This document shows, in pieces, positions 12,353 through 23,743 of a stretch of 64,000 nucleotides of DNA. Made by a program: the position numbers and the translations under genes. The stretch covers positions 779,311 through 843,310 of the forward strand of contig NW_027192198.1 of assembly GCF_041956535.1 (NCBI RefSeq). Direction: 5' to 3'. Numbering within the stretch: position 1 is the first letter of the stretch; each line of letters opens with the position of its first letter. Source of the stretch: Calcarisporiella thermophila CBS 279.70 (Eukaryota > Calcarisporiellomycota). Under the pieces are notes generated by a model. The model was not told the DNA's origin. It ran no database searches and saw only the letters and a list, made by a program, of their open reading frames with translations.

Positions 12353-13372
12353 TCAGAGCTTCGCGCGATCACTGCGACTAAGCGTTGCGGTAATCAGACC
12401 TAGTAGGGTTCAGCCCCATTTAATATTTTCACATATGTCAATGATATTCGATATTTCTTACCAGATGGATCGGATAGCGGTTGATAAACAGTTGCACTGG
12501 CGCCTTCGTTCTCCATACCAAAAGGCTTGAGGTTTACAGGGAAATAGTGCACATTAGGCATTGCGAAGTAGATGCGTGCCACATCCTTACAAGAGTCGAG
12601 GAAACGATGCGCGGTGTTGTAGAGAGTGGCCTGCACACTTGGGCTCGGCTCCACAAAGGCTTCCAAAGTCAAGCGTCTAACTTCCTGTCTTGCCAGCTCG
12701 AAATTGTATTCTTTTGGATGGTGGGTGGTCGGATATTCCCATTTCGATTCCACCACGGTCGAGAAGACGCGGTCTTCCGCCTCTGGCAGGGTCGTATACT
12801 TGTCGCGAACAAAGTTGGTAAAGGATGAACCCGTCGATTTAAGTACGCATAGATCCTTCAGCCCGCTACGAATAGTATAACCGCCGTTACGCTTGTAGGT
12901 GACTTGCGTGGTATCAACGTCGCTCTCCTTGCTAAAGGCATGCGGATGGATCTCACCATGAACGAGGAGTCGATTCCAGCGGTGCTGAGTGATATCAATA
13001 TGGCACTGGTGAATGTGCGAGTAAGTGCTCACAAAATGATGAGCTAAATCACAAGCGAAATGCTCGAACGGTTGGACACTGGCCGCCTCTTTTGCCTTGA
13101 TATATACGGTATTCTTCATTGAGTCTAGTGAAAAAAAAATATGGAGTTTATGGAGCTTAAACTGGACATTGACTCTAGTGTTCGTTGTGTTGCAGCTTAC
13201 CAGTCGCGACCACAATCGAATTGTCCGCCTTGGTGTAAGAGGTGGCAATATCACCTTCAAGCATAACTCGAACAGTTAGCTCAGTCACCTCATGCCACTT
13301 TCCTTTGCGAACTACTTTCAGGAGTCGGACGCGGTCCTTTCCATAGACAGCGGTTTCTAATGCGTAGGTCAT
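12353..13372 (-). CDS. Urate oxidase (uricase), peroxisomal
   Basis: Exons 13372-13201, 13124-12462 and 12399-12353 sum to 882 nt, 293 residues. The enzyme oxidises urate to 5-hydroxyisourate in purine degradation. Visible family features are YGKDRVRLLKVVR at the N-terminus, the TSYTKADNSIVVATDSMKNTVYI block (active-site Lys and Thr region), HRW near mid-protein, VLKSTGSSF..F.RD.YTTL, PSPSVQATLY and MPNVHYF. Reading straight through the last intron would give a spurious tail. Using the donor after 12462 and the acceptor before 12399 restores DPSGLITATLSRSDRAKL, and AKL is a PTS1 peroxisomal import signal. Length and ending match other uricases. It converges with NDUFA12 (286 bp between stops). 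About 1 kb of upstream DNA contains no other gene. Confidence 0.95.
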
Positions 13373-14416
13373 GTTGAATAACTTGTTTAAAAGAACAAAA
13401 GTTCCGGAATGGATACGAGAGAAAAAGATAAGAAAAGAGGACGGAAACTGCTTAGAATAAGTAAGTCCTTAGCCGAGAGCCGATTAATGAACCGTAAAGT
13501 TGCGGGGGTGAACCTTGGAGCTGAGTGACACAAATCGTAAGAATCACACGACAATCAAAGCCACCACCCTACTGAAATACTATAATATTTCAAATTCGAA
13601 GCCGAGGCCCGAGCAGATAGATCTAGAGATCCTTAGAAGACAAGGTTATAAGATAATACATGCATGGAAAATAGATTCGCTGATGTGTAAAGCTCCAAAT
13701 GCTTTGAGGAATACATTTCATCCTCCGTTCCAAGAGAGTTATCATTAGCTAATTCGAAAAAGTATTAGGAAGCGGCTGGGATAATCCACATATAAAATTC
13801 CTGAAATCCAGCGCAAAGTCGGGCAGAGTCCCACAGAGGAGTAAACATTAATTGCAGTTGAACACCGAATACTAGCATGAGCATATTCGACCTCTGCATT
13901 TTGAGAGACGAATGTTGCTTAAATGTTATGCTGCTAATCCGGTTCCTGGTGGATTACAAAGTAAAAAACTAATGCTCCAAAGTAGAAATCTTGTTAGTTG
14001 AGGCATATTACATGTATTGAGAACCGCAATGCGGGTCTCAGGATTCTTAATCCGTCTTTTACGAGATATCCATTGTTCGGCTTATTATTCCAAGGGAATA
14101 CCTTTTTCCTTGCATCATAAAACTGGGAAAACATTCAATTTATCATTAATCACCCTAGTATCTATATCTAATGGATTATATCCAGAAATTTTCTCATTTG
14201 GAGCAAATTTAAGCACAGCTCATTAAATAAAATTTTTATAGCATTTTGAAAAAATATATATATATATTGAGTTTGCCCGATTATATTAATTATGGATCCC
14301 CCACCTTTCATATCGAATAACCTAGATCAACCAGCAAAATTATTGAGCGATTCAAAAGGGCTTTTCATTAACAAATGATCCTGCCTGTTTTCGACTCTAA
14401 AGAAAAAGAAATAGTT
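13373..14416. other. Intergenic region upstream of urate oxidase, no gene seen
   Basis: About 1 kb of AT-rich sequence. A 77-codon frame at 13515-13748 and a 69-codon frame at 14017-14226 have no recognisable motif, signal peptide or splice support, so I treat them as chance. A (TA)n run lies near 14255-14268. Confidence 0.5.
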
Positions 14417-14489
14417 TGGAGAATCGGGGTATCGATCCCCGTGCCTCTCGCATGCTAAGCGAGCGCTCTACCATTTGAGCTAATTCCCC
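14417..14489 (-). tRNA. tRNA-Ala (anticodon AGC)
   Basis: On the minus strand a full cloverleaf can be drawn. The acceptor stem GGGGAAT pairs with ATTCTCC, with discriminator A. The D arm is AGCTC...GAGC. The anticodon arm is CTCGC-TTAGCAT-GCGAG, giving AGC. The T arm is CGGGG-ATCGATA-CCCCG. The length is 73 nt with no intron. Box A (TAGCTCAAATGG) and box B (GGATCGATACC-like) are present. Confidence 0.95.
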
Positions 14490-14573
14490 AATTTGTTAAG
14501 TTTTCAAAATTAGTAACCATAAACCCCAAGTTTTTCACTTTGATCTTTTGCTCTTGCCTGATTTTAACCCGGG

Positions 14574-14645
14574 GGAGGGTTAGTGTAGTGGACTATTCCT
14601 GGGATGCCCATGAGAACGGCGTGGGTTCGAATCCCACATCGGTTT
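14574..14645 (+). tRNA. Degenerate tRNA-like element (possible tRNA pseudogene)
   Basis: There is a perfect T arm (GTGGG-TTCGAAT-CCCAC at 14621-14637) with a consensus box B, and a box-A-like TAGTGTAGTGGA at 14581-14592, at roughly tRNA spacing. However, no 7-bp acceptor stem pairs with ATCGGTT, the D stem does not close, and I cannot build an anticodon arm (a TGGG-ATG-CCCA hairpin sits there instead). It is probably a decayed tRNA or a tRNA-derived pol III element, 84 bp from the tRNA-Ala gene on the opposite strand. Extending the 5' end to 14566 improves acceptor pairing only partly. Confidence 0.45.
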
Positions 14646-15510
14646 CACGTACATGCTATACACGACAACTGCGATACACGCATATCGATTGAAAGTCTAT
14701 CGATCAAGGACCTATATCTCGTTAAGTCCATTGACATTAACTTCATGTAATATATGGAAATTAAATAAAAAATTTCCATTGATTGATCAAAAAAAAATTG
14801 CCTGCTTTTTAATATTTTTTTTTGCCTTTCACTTACTTTAAGCATATTTCTATTTTCGTTTCTCATTGTCGAAGCTTAGAGTAGTTATATAAAAACTTCA
14901 AAATCGGTAAAAAAAAGTCCCCACCTAAGTTATACAAGCAAACTGCCGTTTTCAAGTGACAGAAAATTGCGCACTTGTACGAAACGCAAGCAATACATGT
15001 TGTTTTGCAAGTGTTAACCAACAAGCTGATTGCTTTTCCAGTGGCAGTAGTAGAATGAAATCTCGGGAAAGTGGTCCCCTGTTTAATCAAGAAAGATCGG
15101 ATGCCCGTTGATTTGAGAGGAGTTCTCTCCAGTATATTGAAATACATTAATATACCGGTATTTGTAAACTGTGGTGATTTTTTTAAAAGTTTTGCCTTTC
15201 TGTGATCGATAGAACTGAATGTAATGAATTCGTCTTCGTCTGCACTGTAGCAAAGTTAGAGCCAAGCTACATAGCTGGGAGGATAGGTTTTAAAAATCAA
15301 GAATTTAACTCTCAGTTTGTCACTGTCCTAAATTTCACAGGGGAATATGCGACGATAAAGGAGCTGGTTGATATACGCGAAATAAAATAAAAATAAAATC
15401 TACGTACAAAGGAAAAATGAGAATGAGAGGAAAAAAGAAGGCAATAGAAGGGAAATCCATATTATTTTTATAGGGTGAGATGGTAGAGCGGAGATGAACA
15501 GGCAGGAAAT
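14646..15510. other. Intergenic region downstream of SPB1, no gene seen
   Basis: AT-rich sequence with several short frames on both strands and none with a recognisable domain. The end near 15400-15510 probably holds the SPB1 3' UTR. Confidence 0.5.
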
Positions 15511-18500
15511 TTAGCCGGTCTTCTGCTTTTTCCGCTTGCCTTTGCCCTTGCTCTTGCTCTCGCTTCGCTTCACGGCCCGCAGCTCCTTCTTCATCCTTGG
15601 ATCCACCATCTTGTAACGTCCCTTGACACCCTTTGGCCGGCCTTGAATACCCCGATTTCCTCCCCTGGCCACGACAAGCTGGGCAGGCTTCCGCTGTTTG
15701 CCTACTGCCTTGCTCATCAGCTTCGCGATAGACTGGGATTTTTCCCGCTCCGTCATATCGGATGTCTCGGCAATGGCCGAGGCCTTTTTCTGCAACTTCG
15801 CCAACTGCTGCGCAGCCTTTGCCTTCTTCCTGGCCTTTGCCTCGGCAATCTTCTTGATTGGGCGAGCATCAATGGCTTTAAGTCGTTCGCGCAAAGCTTG
15901 AACTGCCTCCTTTGTCACTGGAAGATTGGGTGTATTGTGTTTCTTTTCGTCATCGAGGAACCATTCAGGTAGAGAGTGCGAATCGTTGAAGGTGCGTTTG
16001 TTGAAGCCGTCGTCCAAGAGGTCGGATTTACTCTTTTGCCTATTGACGAGCTGCTGTGCAAGGGTCATAGCCTCCGCAGTGATAAGCCCAATGTCTAAGG
16101 CAGAAATAGCAGTCAGTGGATGGACGAGAAAAAAAAAAATAAGAGATGCAGGAATGCTTACTGTTATCCCTTGACTTTTTAACCCCGTCCTGCATGTCAT
16201 CCTCCCACATGTCGGCATCTTCATCTTCACTTTCTCCAGCCGCCACCACCTCAAAATCGTCACTGTCCTCGTCGTCAGATCCATCCACAGCTTCGTCTGC
16301 TTCCTCCTCAGCCTTCCGCTTCCGGGTACTAGCCCCATTTGCCTAATGAATGAAACATGTAAGCCACAAGTTGCTATCCGCTTTGCTTGATAAGATGAAA
16401 GCTACCTCTGGTTTGGCATTCTCCTCATCCTCTAGTTCTACCATATCCACTTCGTCCTCCTCTTCCGCCCCCTCTTCCTCTTCCTCTTCCTCTTCCTCTT
16501 CATCCTCCTCCAAGCTCTTAAAGAGGGGTTGATCAAACCATAGTGCTGCTTTCTTGCTCAGCTCCCCTTTTCTGGGCTTATCTTCGTCCCCTTGCTCCAA
16601 GCTCCTTAACAGGGAGCCTTTCTTCTCTTTTCTCCCCTTGCTGTCATCTGCAAATCTCACGCGCTTCTTGCCATTTTCCTCCTCGCTCTCACTGTCGCTC
16701 TCACTTGTGCTGTCACCATCTTCTTTTCTTGCCTCATTCGCATCGTCTTCCTCCTCTGAGTCAGAAGCAATTCCCGTCCACTCCCCTTCTTCATTTCGCA
16801 TTTTCTTTACACGATACTTGGCGTCTCGTTCCGCTTGGCGCTCCTTGTACTGCTCGTACATCTCATCCAGCTGCGACTCAAGGCGGTCTGTATTATCCTC
16901 GTCATCGTCATCGTCTTCAAATTCCTCTTCGTGTGGGTCTTGACTCTTTCGGGTATTGGACAGACGCGATTTTTTACCGGTATCTAGATGGATATCGCCA
17001 TCCTCGTCCTCCTCAAGCTCATCGAGGATGGAGTCCGTAAGGGACATGTCGCCTTTGCGCAGTTTGCTAAGTGCCTGAATGGCCCAACAAGATTCAATAA
17101 GATTAAACTTACATCAAAGTTAAGAGGCAAATAAGGCTCGGACATACCCCATCTTTTTCAATCTTTTTCAAAGAGAATACCTCACCATCGCCATTGCTTG
17201 CCTGATCTAGAGCGATGTCGGTGGGGGCAATCATATTGAGCTGCATACGCAAAACTTGTTTCTGCCGTTTTTCGTTGGCTTTTCGGCGCGCGCGTCTCAG
17301 ACGGGCCTCTTCGCTCTTGGCGAGGGAGTCGAGCTCCTCGTAGACAGCATCCTCATCTGACTTCTCTCCTTCCTCCTCGGGTTTTTCCTCAGGTTCCTCC
17401 TTAGACACCTTCTTCTTCTCATCCAGACCCACCTGTGCATGCATCAACTCGATTAATAACACAATATCGACCGATAGCCCATAGGAAATGGCTTACCGCT
17501 TTGCGAGCTGCTTGCCGCCATCTTAGCAAGTTACGGAAATCCTTCTTACCAAGCACCTTTAAATCTTCACAGCACGCTTTGATTTCGTCGTCCATACAGC
17601 TCATGGAAAGATATCTAGAAACGGCATCGGTTAAAAATCGAAACTTGGCCTCATCTCCCCTTCCAGAAAAAAAAAATACTCACTCTTTATCTTCCCCATC
17701 GAAACTTATTTTGTTCACAGTCGACAGGATCGAGATGGGGTCATCCGATCGAATAAACTCAGAGGCCGGCACGGATTTGAAAAGGATGTAGTCACCATCG
17801 TCATATCCATCACGCTGTCTTCGTTTTTTCTATGAGGCAGAGAGGGTGTGAGCTAAGAATAACAACTTCCGAAATGCGAGAGAATTAAGGACCAACCTCA
17901 GGGTGGAAAATATCAATCTGCTTGTTGCTTGACTGGGAAAGATCGATTTCGGAGAACACAGCCTTGGGATCCAGGAAGCGGGGGTCGATTTTTTTAGGCG
18001 CAAGGAAGTCTTTGCATACCACAAAAATTTCTGCGGAAACGTTTCTGTCAGCAGAATACCATGTAAGCTCACCCCAAGAGGCAGAAAACGCATCTAGAGC
18101 AGGTCAAGTTACCTGGAGGAGGGGGGTTTGGTTGCCTCGACTTTTGTGAACAATTGGTTGAAAACCCATATTAATTTGTTGTAGTCTTTAGAACGAAATA
18201 CTTTGGTGACGAAGGTTCCGCCCTTGTTCAGGAATTCGACGGCAAGCTTTAGCGACATAAGCACAAGTTCTGACTGGGAATATGCATCTTGAACCCAAGC
18301 TGTACCGACGTTTGGGGCACCGTCGTGAAGAACTCTGGAAAAAGAAAACAAAAGAAGATCACCTTAGCCATGGGCAAACTAAAGAAATAATAAGAGAATC
18401 CGGAATCATACACATCAGCCTTCCAGTGTTTCAAGTGTCCACGAAGCTGTGCTCGACATTTATCCGTTGTAATATCTTCCTGCATAGTGATGACATTTGG

Positions 18501-18886
18501 AATCGGTTTGATGGCGGCCAAATCCACACCCACAATTAAACTGGACACGGGCATGTACTTTTGAGCAACCTGCAGCCTAGTAGTATCAAAGACTCATATT
18601 AGTCCATTTCTCTCCATCACACCTTCAGCAAGTGGAATTACCATCCTCCTGGCGCAGCACACAAATCAATCAAGCATCGTGCTCGCTCCAAAAAGTTATA
18701 TTTTTTGTTAAGTTGGATCAGCTTAAAGGCCGAACGGGCACGATAGCCCTGTTCCTTAGCCAAATGATAGTATTTATCCAAACGCCCTAGTCATCGGAAG
18801 AAGGTTAGGATCCCATGGCACACAAGCGGGCATGCAATAAGGCATCATGGTTTACCTTTGGCTGTTTTCTTGTCTCTTTTACCCAT
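15511..18886 (-). CDS. SPB1: SPB1-type 27S pre-rRNA 2'-O-ribose methyltransferase (FtsJ family)
   Basis: A multi-exon gene from ATG at 18886 to TAG... read as tta at 15511 (TAA). The N-terminal FtsJ/RrmJ domain shows [20 protein letters not shown], the SAM site [11 protein letters not shown], and the expected K-D-K-E residues: Asp in [13 protein letters not shown], Lys in [17 protein letters not shown] and Glu in [14 protein letters not shown]. The middle (DUF3381) has [14 protein letters not shown] and [20 protein letters not shown]. An acidic region with Asp/Glu runs follows (about 16400-17040). The C-terminal Spb1 domain has [41 protein letters not shown] and [13 protein letters not shown], then a basic Lys-rich tail suggesting a nucleolar location. 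The enzyme methylates the A-loop of 25S rRNA during 60S assembly. Introns are short with canonical ends, and one near 16130 has a long A run on the plus strand. All catalytic residues appear intact. Confidence 0.95.
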
Positions 18887-19724
18887 TATGAATTATATAT
18901 AATGAATAGATGGGATCCAAAGTCAAAATACCTTGCAAGAAAATTTTGTTTACTAGAGAAATGCACAGTCATGACAAACAGTCACCGAGAAAGATCCTTC
19001 AAAATGCGTCGATCTCTCCCTCCTCACCACCGGCTGTGCGAAATCAGGCCAACAGAAGCGTAGGTTCATGTGTCCATACCCTGTTCACTTGATGGAGGTT
19101 AATACGGAGCTGGTGAAATCGATCGGGATCGACAGAAATGCGTTTTGGGGTGCACCTATTATTGTATTTAACTCGAAACTTGGCTTTGTTGAGATGCTAT
19201 GTATCAAGAGGCCCCATTTAATGAACTATAGTATTTTACAAGTGAATGACAGTTTGACCAAGCGCCGTTCCGGGTTAGTCCTTAGAAAAGGTCGATTCCA
19301 TCGTCTATCCTTTGTTTGAAGTTAAAACTATATGCTCAGCATCATGGCCTTTCTTAATATTCTGAACAGCGGTCATACCATGGGATTACTAGTAAAATTA
19401 AGCCCAGGATGCTCAAACAGAGATGTAGGCAAAGTCGTTTAATTTCTTTTCTACTTCCACCTTTCGTGTAAACTTAAAGAGAAGAAAAAAAAAGGAAGAC
19501 ATTTAAAAGAAAAAAAAATCTCCAAAGGGAAACATATGGCCCCCAAGTGTATATAAAAAACTGTATAAACTAGAGATTTGGAAACCCAAGCAAGGCAAAA
19601 CCAGATTAACGTGAAATACAAGGAAGTTAAGAATGAGTGAAGAGGAAGAGGCTGCTGATCACACTACAAGCATAGAAAATGTTTTAGCATACACTCGGGG
19701 GAACGGGTTCAATGGAGTTCAAAG
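18887..19724. other. Intergenic region between SPB1 and UBC13
   Basis: It contains the SPB1 promoter side (18887 upward) and the UBC13 3' flank (below 19725). It is A-rich around 19480-19560. I see no gene. Confidence 0.5.
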
Positions 19725-20458
19725 TCAAGCCCGGCACTTACTTGCATATTTCTTCGTCCAATCGTGGGCTATCCAAAAGCAGAGAGGGTTAGGTAGAAGA
19801 TCCTCTTGAACGAAAGGCAACAAAATACATACCCGTGGCGATTGCGGCCTTTTCATTCTCCTTCCAGTGCTGTGCCACGTCGTTGGCGAGAGGATCGTCT
19901 GGGTTTGGTGCAGAGAGCAGTGCCTGGATAGAGAGCAGCACCGTGCGGATCTGAAGAGCAGGGGACCACTTGTCTAAAATTTGGAATGCACGGCCATGTC
20001 AATGAATTTAGCATCAAGAACATCAAGCGCCGTCGTTCCCCTCTTCCATTACCTTTCAAAATATCCAAACAGATCCTCCCGAGTTTATCGATGTTGGGGT
20101 GATAAATCTTGGTCAAAAAGCGGACCTTTGGCGGAGCCATCGGGTATTCCTCAGGAAGAAAGAGCTCCAGCTTGAAAATACCACCTAGAATGAGGCAGAC
20201 AGAATCATCCATCACGTCGATGTAATACAGAGAGAGGAATCTTAAAGCGTACCCTCAAAGGGAGACTGGCTCGGTCCCGCCATGACGACATCAAAATACC
20301 TCAAGTTATCTTCGTGTGGTGTTGCGCTGATGCCGGGAGCCGGTTCGGCCAAGAGCCGCTCAGTCTCCTACTCATCATTAGGAATGAGGTTAGTGTGAGA
20401 ATGAAGAGCAGAAAATGGCTAGGTCACCCACCTTTACTATACGCTTGGGCAGGGCCAT
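19725..20458 (-). CDS. UBC13: Ubiquitin-conjugating enzyme E2 N (UBC13)
   Basis: Joined exons from ATG at 20458 to TGA at 19725 give a protein of about 150 residues. It begins [15 protein letters not shown] and continues through [20 protein letters not shown] and [20 protein letters not shown] to the catalytic ICLDILK (active-site Cys), then [19 protein letters not shown] and [15 protein letters not shown]. The HPN motif is present. These blocks identify UBE2N/Ubc13, which works with an Mms2/Uev partner to make K63-linked ubiquitin chains in postreplication repair. A short C-terminal exon supplies [13 protein letters not shown]; the last few residues differ from other Ubc13 proteins. Several introns interrupt the gene, one of them just before the C-terminal helix. 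Confidence 0.95.
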
Positions 20459-20970
20459 GATCTGGTAATCGTAGGCTACTGGATATTAACAAATGAAATA
20501 GAATTCAGCAAGATCCAACGAAACCACACCCAAGATCTCTCTGGAATGGGAGGAGGGAGGGAGATAGATAGTTACCGGTCTAATAGAGAAAATACTAGAA
20601 GGATGAAAAGGAGGAGTCAAGGAGAAGAAATCCTCAGACTTGGGCCACGATTCAAGCGGGAGGTTGAGGGCAGACATCGGGAAAAAGCTTGAATTGACAA
20701 GTTTCTTGTTCATAACCAAAAACTCTATTGGCAAAAGCGCGAATATATAGATATAAATAATACGTACAAGAAATATAGAAAGGAAAATTAATGCTCTTAG
20801 GGGGGGGGGGGAATAAGGAAAGATTCGTTAGAATAGGAAGATATGGAAAGAAGAGTATTTTTCTAGGGTTTTTTATATACATCTAAACAATAAAAAATGA
20901 TCATTTCTGGATTAATCTAGAAATCTATGCTGAACTATTGGTGCTGAACTATTCTAGGAAATGCAATGCT
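20459..20970. other. Intergenic region with a 12-G run
   Basis: Upstream of UBC13 and downstream of the bHLH gene. It holds an uninterrupted run of 12 G (20800-20811) and AT-rich DNA. No gene is visible. Confidence 0.5.
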
Positions 20971-21980
20971 CTATGCAATATGGGGCATTCCGGGGCGTCC
21001 GCCGCTTAATGGCCTGCCCTCGCGGTTCACCGACCAGAGGGCCGAGCCGCCGATTGATTTTTTAATGCCGTCGGTCAGAGCGACGGCGGTGGCAGGGGGG
21101 AGCACGATGGGCGGTAACCGCAGCTCCTCGATTTCCTGCTGGCCCGGTTGTGGCTGAGGGTTGGAAAGCGGGGTGAAGTTCTTGGGCGACGAGGGGGTCG
21201 ATGCAATCCCTCCGCGGGTGCTCCCCACGTTCGTATATTCCATGCGAGGCGAGTTGGGCATCGACATGGACCCTAATGCAAAGGAACCAGGCGGTAACGG
21301 CATTGGCTGTTGCTGGAACCGAGGCCCTTCTCCGGGGAGGTTCATGCGTAAGCTGGCGTGCGACGGGCCTCCCAATTGCCGGCGCATGAGTTCTTGGCGC
21401 AGCAGAGCATTCTCGCGTTGGAGCTCGCGGATGTAGTCGGCAGCCAGCCGCAATACGGTGCCTTTGTTGGGCCGCTGCTTTTGGTCCGAGGAGGAGGAGG
21501 AGGAAGAGGGGCAGACCAGCTCCGAGATTTCGAGGATGGTGTTGTTGATATTATCGCGGCGACGGCGCTCGACCACATTGTGATTCTCGCGGCGGCGAAG
21601 AATGCGTTCGATGGCAGTTTTGCTGTCGACATCGTTCCTAAAATCCACAGCCAATGTCAACACAGGCCTTGACATGAGGGCATGAATGGGGGGGGAGCCT
21701 ACCTGTTGAGAATGTTGACCCCGTTGACCTTGTACGTCGACTGCTTAGCCTTCCGGCCGCCCGTCTTCTTGATGGCGGACGACGGCTGGTTGGACGAGAA
21801 GTTGAGGAACAGAGGCTGCTGCGAGGGATCGACGTCTTCGCCCGATTCGGGCTCTAATGAGGATTGGCGCGAGGAGGCGGCCGACGAGTCGTAGACGTGG
21901 AAGGCGGGCTGGGCGGAGGGATTGAGGGGGGCCATGGAGGCGGCGGCGACGGCGGGCGAGAAGTTGGAGGATGGAGCCAT
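20971..21980 (-). CDS. bHLH(-zipper) transcription factor, USF/MITF-like basic region
   Basis: Two exons joined at NR|NDVDSKT. I chose ATG at 21980, though an upstream in-frame ATG at 22064 is possible. After a Ser/Pro/Ala-rich N-terminus comes a small basic motif (KKTGGRKAKQSTYKVNGVNI). The bHLH domain then begins at RRRENHNVVERRRRDNINN, containing the H-x3-E-x3-R residues that contact the CACGTG E-box in class B proteins. A Ser-rich loop (SSSSSSSDQKQ) and helix 2 (NKGTVLRLAADYIRELQREN) follow, running into a short Leu-heptad stretch (LLRQELMRRQ). The C-terminal part is Pro/Ser/Gly-rich. It is a nuclear DNA-binding regulator; its targets are not deducible here, although CACGTG sites occur upstream of both SDR genes. 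The locus is more GC-rich than its flanks. Confidence 0.88.
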
Positions 21981-22789
21981 TGGCGAGAGAGCGAGGAGCA
22001 AGCGAAAGCAGCAAGAGAGGCAGGCGAAATTGTTTACCGACAGGAATCCCATGCACCAGTCCAATTCATCTCCGACTATCCTCGTTTGTGTCTCTGTCGT
22101 GAGAGAAAAATTGGCCTGAGGCCGAAAAGGGGACGGCCTTTTGCGAAGCTTGCAAGCCTCCGTTGGTGTGGACCAGTGCTTGCGCTATTTTTGTTCACGC
22201 TTCGTCGCCTCCCCCTCGACGGTTTCGGCCGGAGATGGGTGCATGTGCAAGGCCGCGGACCAGCAAGCGGCCGCCCGAGAAAGGGAAATTGGGCACGCGA
22301 TAAAACTTCCGCGGCGTGCAGTCACGCCCGCAAGGCCGGCCCTTGGTCATGTTTGCTCACCCGCCTGTTTTGGAAACCCGGCCGAAGCGTCGGCCTGACG
22401 AGGGATTTCTGTCTCTGATAACCCGCACAAGCGTTGCGTCACATGCAGCGTCGAATCATGGGCGAGGCGAGGAGCCGGCATTTGAGAAAGCGAGGACTTC
22501 TCTCGATGCCGGCCGTTCTTTACCCTTCTTTCAGGGTTTTCATGGGGATCGAGTGTGGAGGATTGGCCAAGGTAATCTGATCCTGCGCTTTTCCCTCCAC
22601 CCCGCCCCCCCCCTCTCGGCCGGGGAAAAAATACTCCCGACGTCAAACGTCAATTTCGAGGATACGAGGGCGAGGCGCAGCAAGTCTGCATTCTCGGTAC
22701 TAGAGCAAGTCGGCGGGCCTAGCAAGATGAACTTCCTCTTCGAATCCGGCACATCCCTCTCTCCTCGCCATAGCAGATAGCGGTTAGCC
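21981..22789. promoter_or_regulatory. GC-rich divergent promoter of the bHLH gene and RPL26
   Basis: An 809-bp GC- and CpG-rich region between divergent start codons. Its composition contrasts with the AT-rich intergenic DNA elsewhere in the window. Open frames on both strands here look like a by-product of the GC content. No specific factor site is assigned. Confidence 0.5.
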
Positions 22790-23573
22790 ATGAAGTTCAG
22801 CAAAGGTGCGTGCTCTCCTGGATGGATGGATGGATGACAGGTCGAGAAATGTCGGGTTGGATGGCTTCTGTGAGCCCAGATCGCTATCAACCAAGGCATT
22901 TCCGTTCATTGGCAAACATCTCGATGCTCATGCTTTTAATCTCCAATCTGTAGATGTCAGCTCGTCGCGCCGTAAGAGCCGGAAAGCTCACTTCTCGGCC
23001 CCCTCTAATATCCGCCGCAAGATTATGAGCGCTTCGCTCTCCAAGGAGCTGCGCGAGAAGTACCATGTAAGTTCCTACCTCAGCTCGCGATCAAACGCTC
23101 TGCGCCGATCACTAATGTCTCTAATGGATCAATCCAGGCTCGCTCCATCCCCATCCGCAAGGACGATGAGGTCATGGTGGTGCGCGGCTCGTATAAGGGT
23201 CGTGAGGGCAAGGTTGTACAGGTGTATCGTAAGAAGTGGATCGTCCACATTGAGCGCTTGAACCGCGAGAAAGTCAACGGTAGGAGGCCCGATGTCCTCA
23301 TTTTGCGTTGGCCATTGACTCACTAGGCGATATTATCTAAATATGCTAGGCTCCACCGTCCCCATTGGCATCCACCCCTCCAAGGTGGTCGTGACCAAGC
23401 TCAAGGTCGACAAGGATCGCAAGAGCCTCCTGGAGCGAAAGGACCGGTCCGCTTCCTCCAAGGGCAAGGAGAAGGCAGAGGATGCCATGCAAGAGGTATG
23501 TGTATATAATGTAGGGGGTGAGAGGAGGAACCAGAATGTTTCTAATATTCAATGCATTGCCATTATCTAGTAA
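22790..23573 (+). CDS. RPL26: 60S ribosomal protein L26 (uL24)
   Basis: Coding exons 22790-22805, 22954-23066, 23138-23279 and 23350-23495 total 417 nt (139 residues). A final exon begins with the TAA stop at 23571. Family blocks are [40 protein letters not shown], the KOW motif ([20 protein letters not shown]), [20 protein letters not shown] and [21 protein letters not shown]. The product ends AMQE, like animal L26. It binds 5.8S/25S rRNA near the peptide exit tunnel. The first intron falls after 16 nt, as is common for fungal ribosomal protein genes, and contains a (TGGA)n microsatellite. The last intron sits directly before the stop codon; ignoring it would add about 25 spurious residues. 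Confidence 0.96.
22820..22836. repeat. (GGAT)4 microsatellite in RPL26 intron 1
   Basis: Four GGAT units occur just after the 5' splice site. The complementary tetranucleotide (ATCC)n recurs at 33143-33162 upstream of CCT4. Confidence 0.85.
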
Positions 23574-23743
23574 ATGACCTAGGCGTGCTTTTTGATATCG
23601 TTTTGCTGAGGAAAACAAAAAACAATATAAATAAATATTTTTATTCTTTTAAACATACCAACTTGGTTCCATTCGAATATTAAATTCCAATACTAATGCA
23701 CATTAGTCGAAAAGAAGAATATTAGCCAACGAATACCTGTCAT

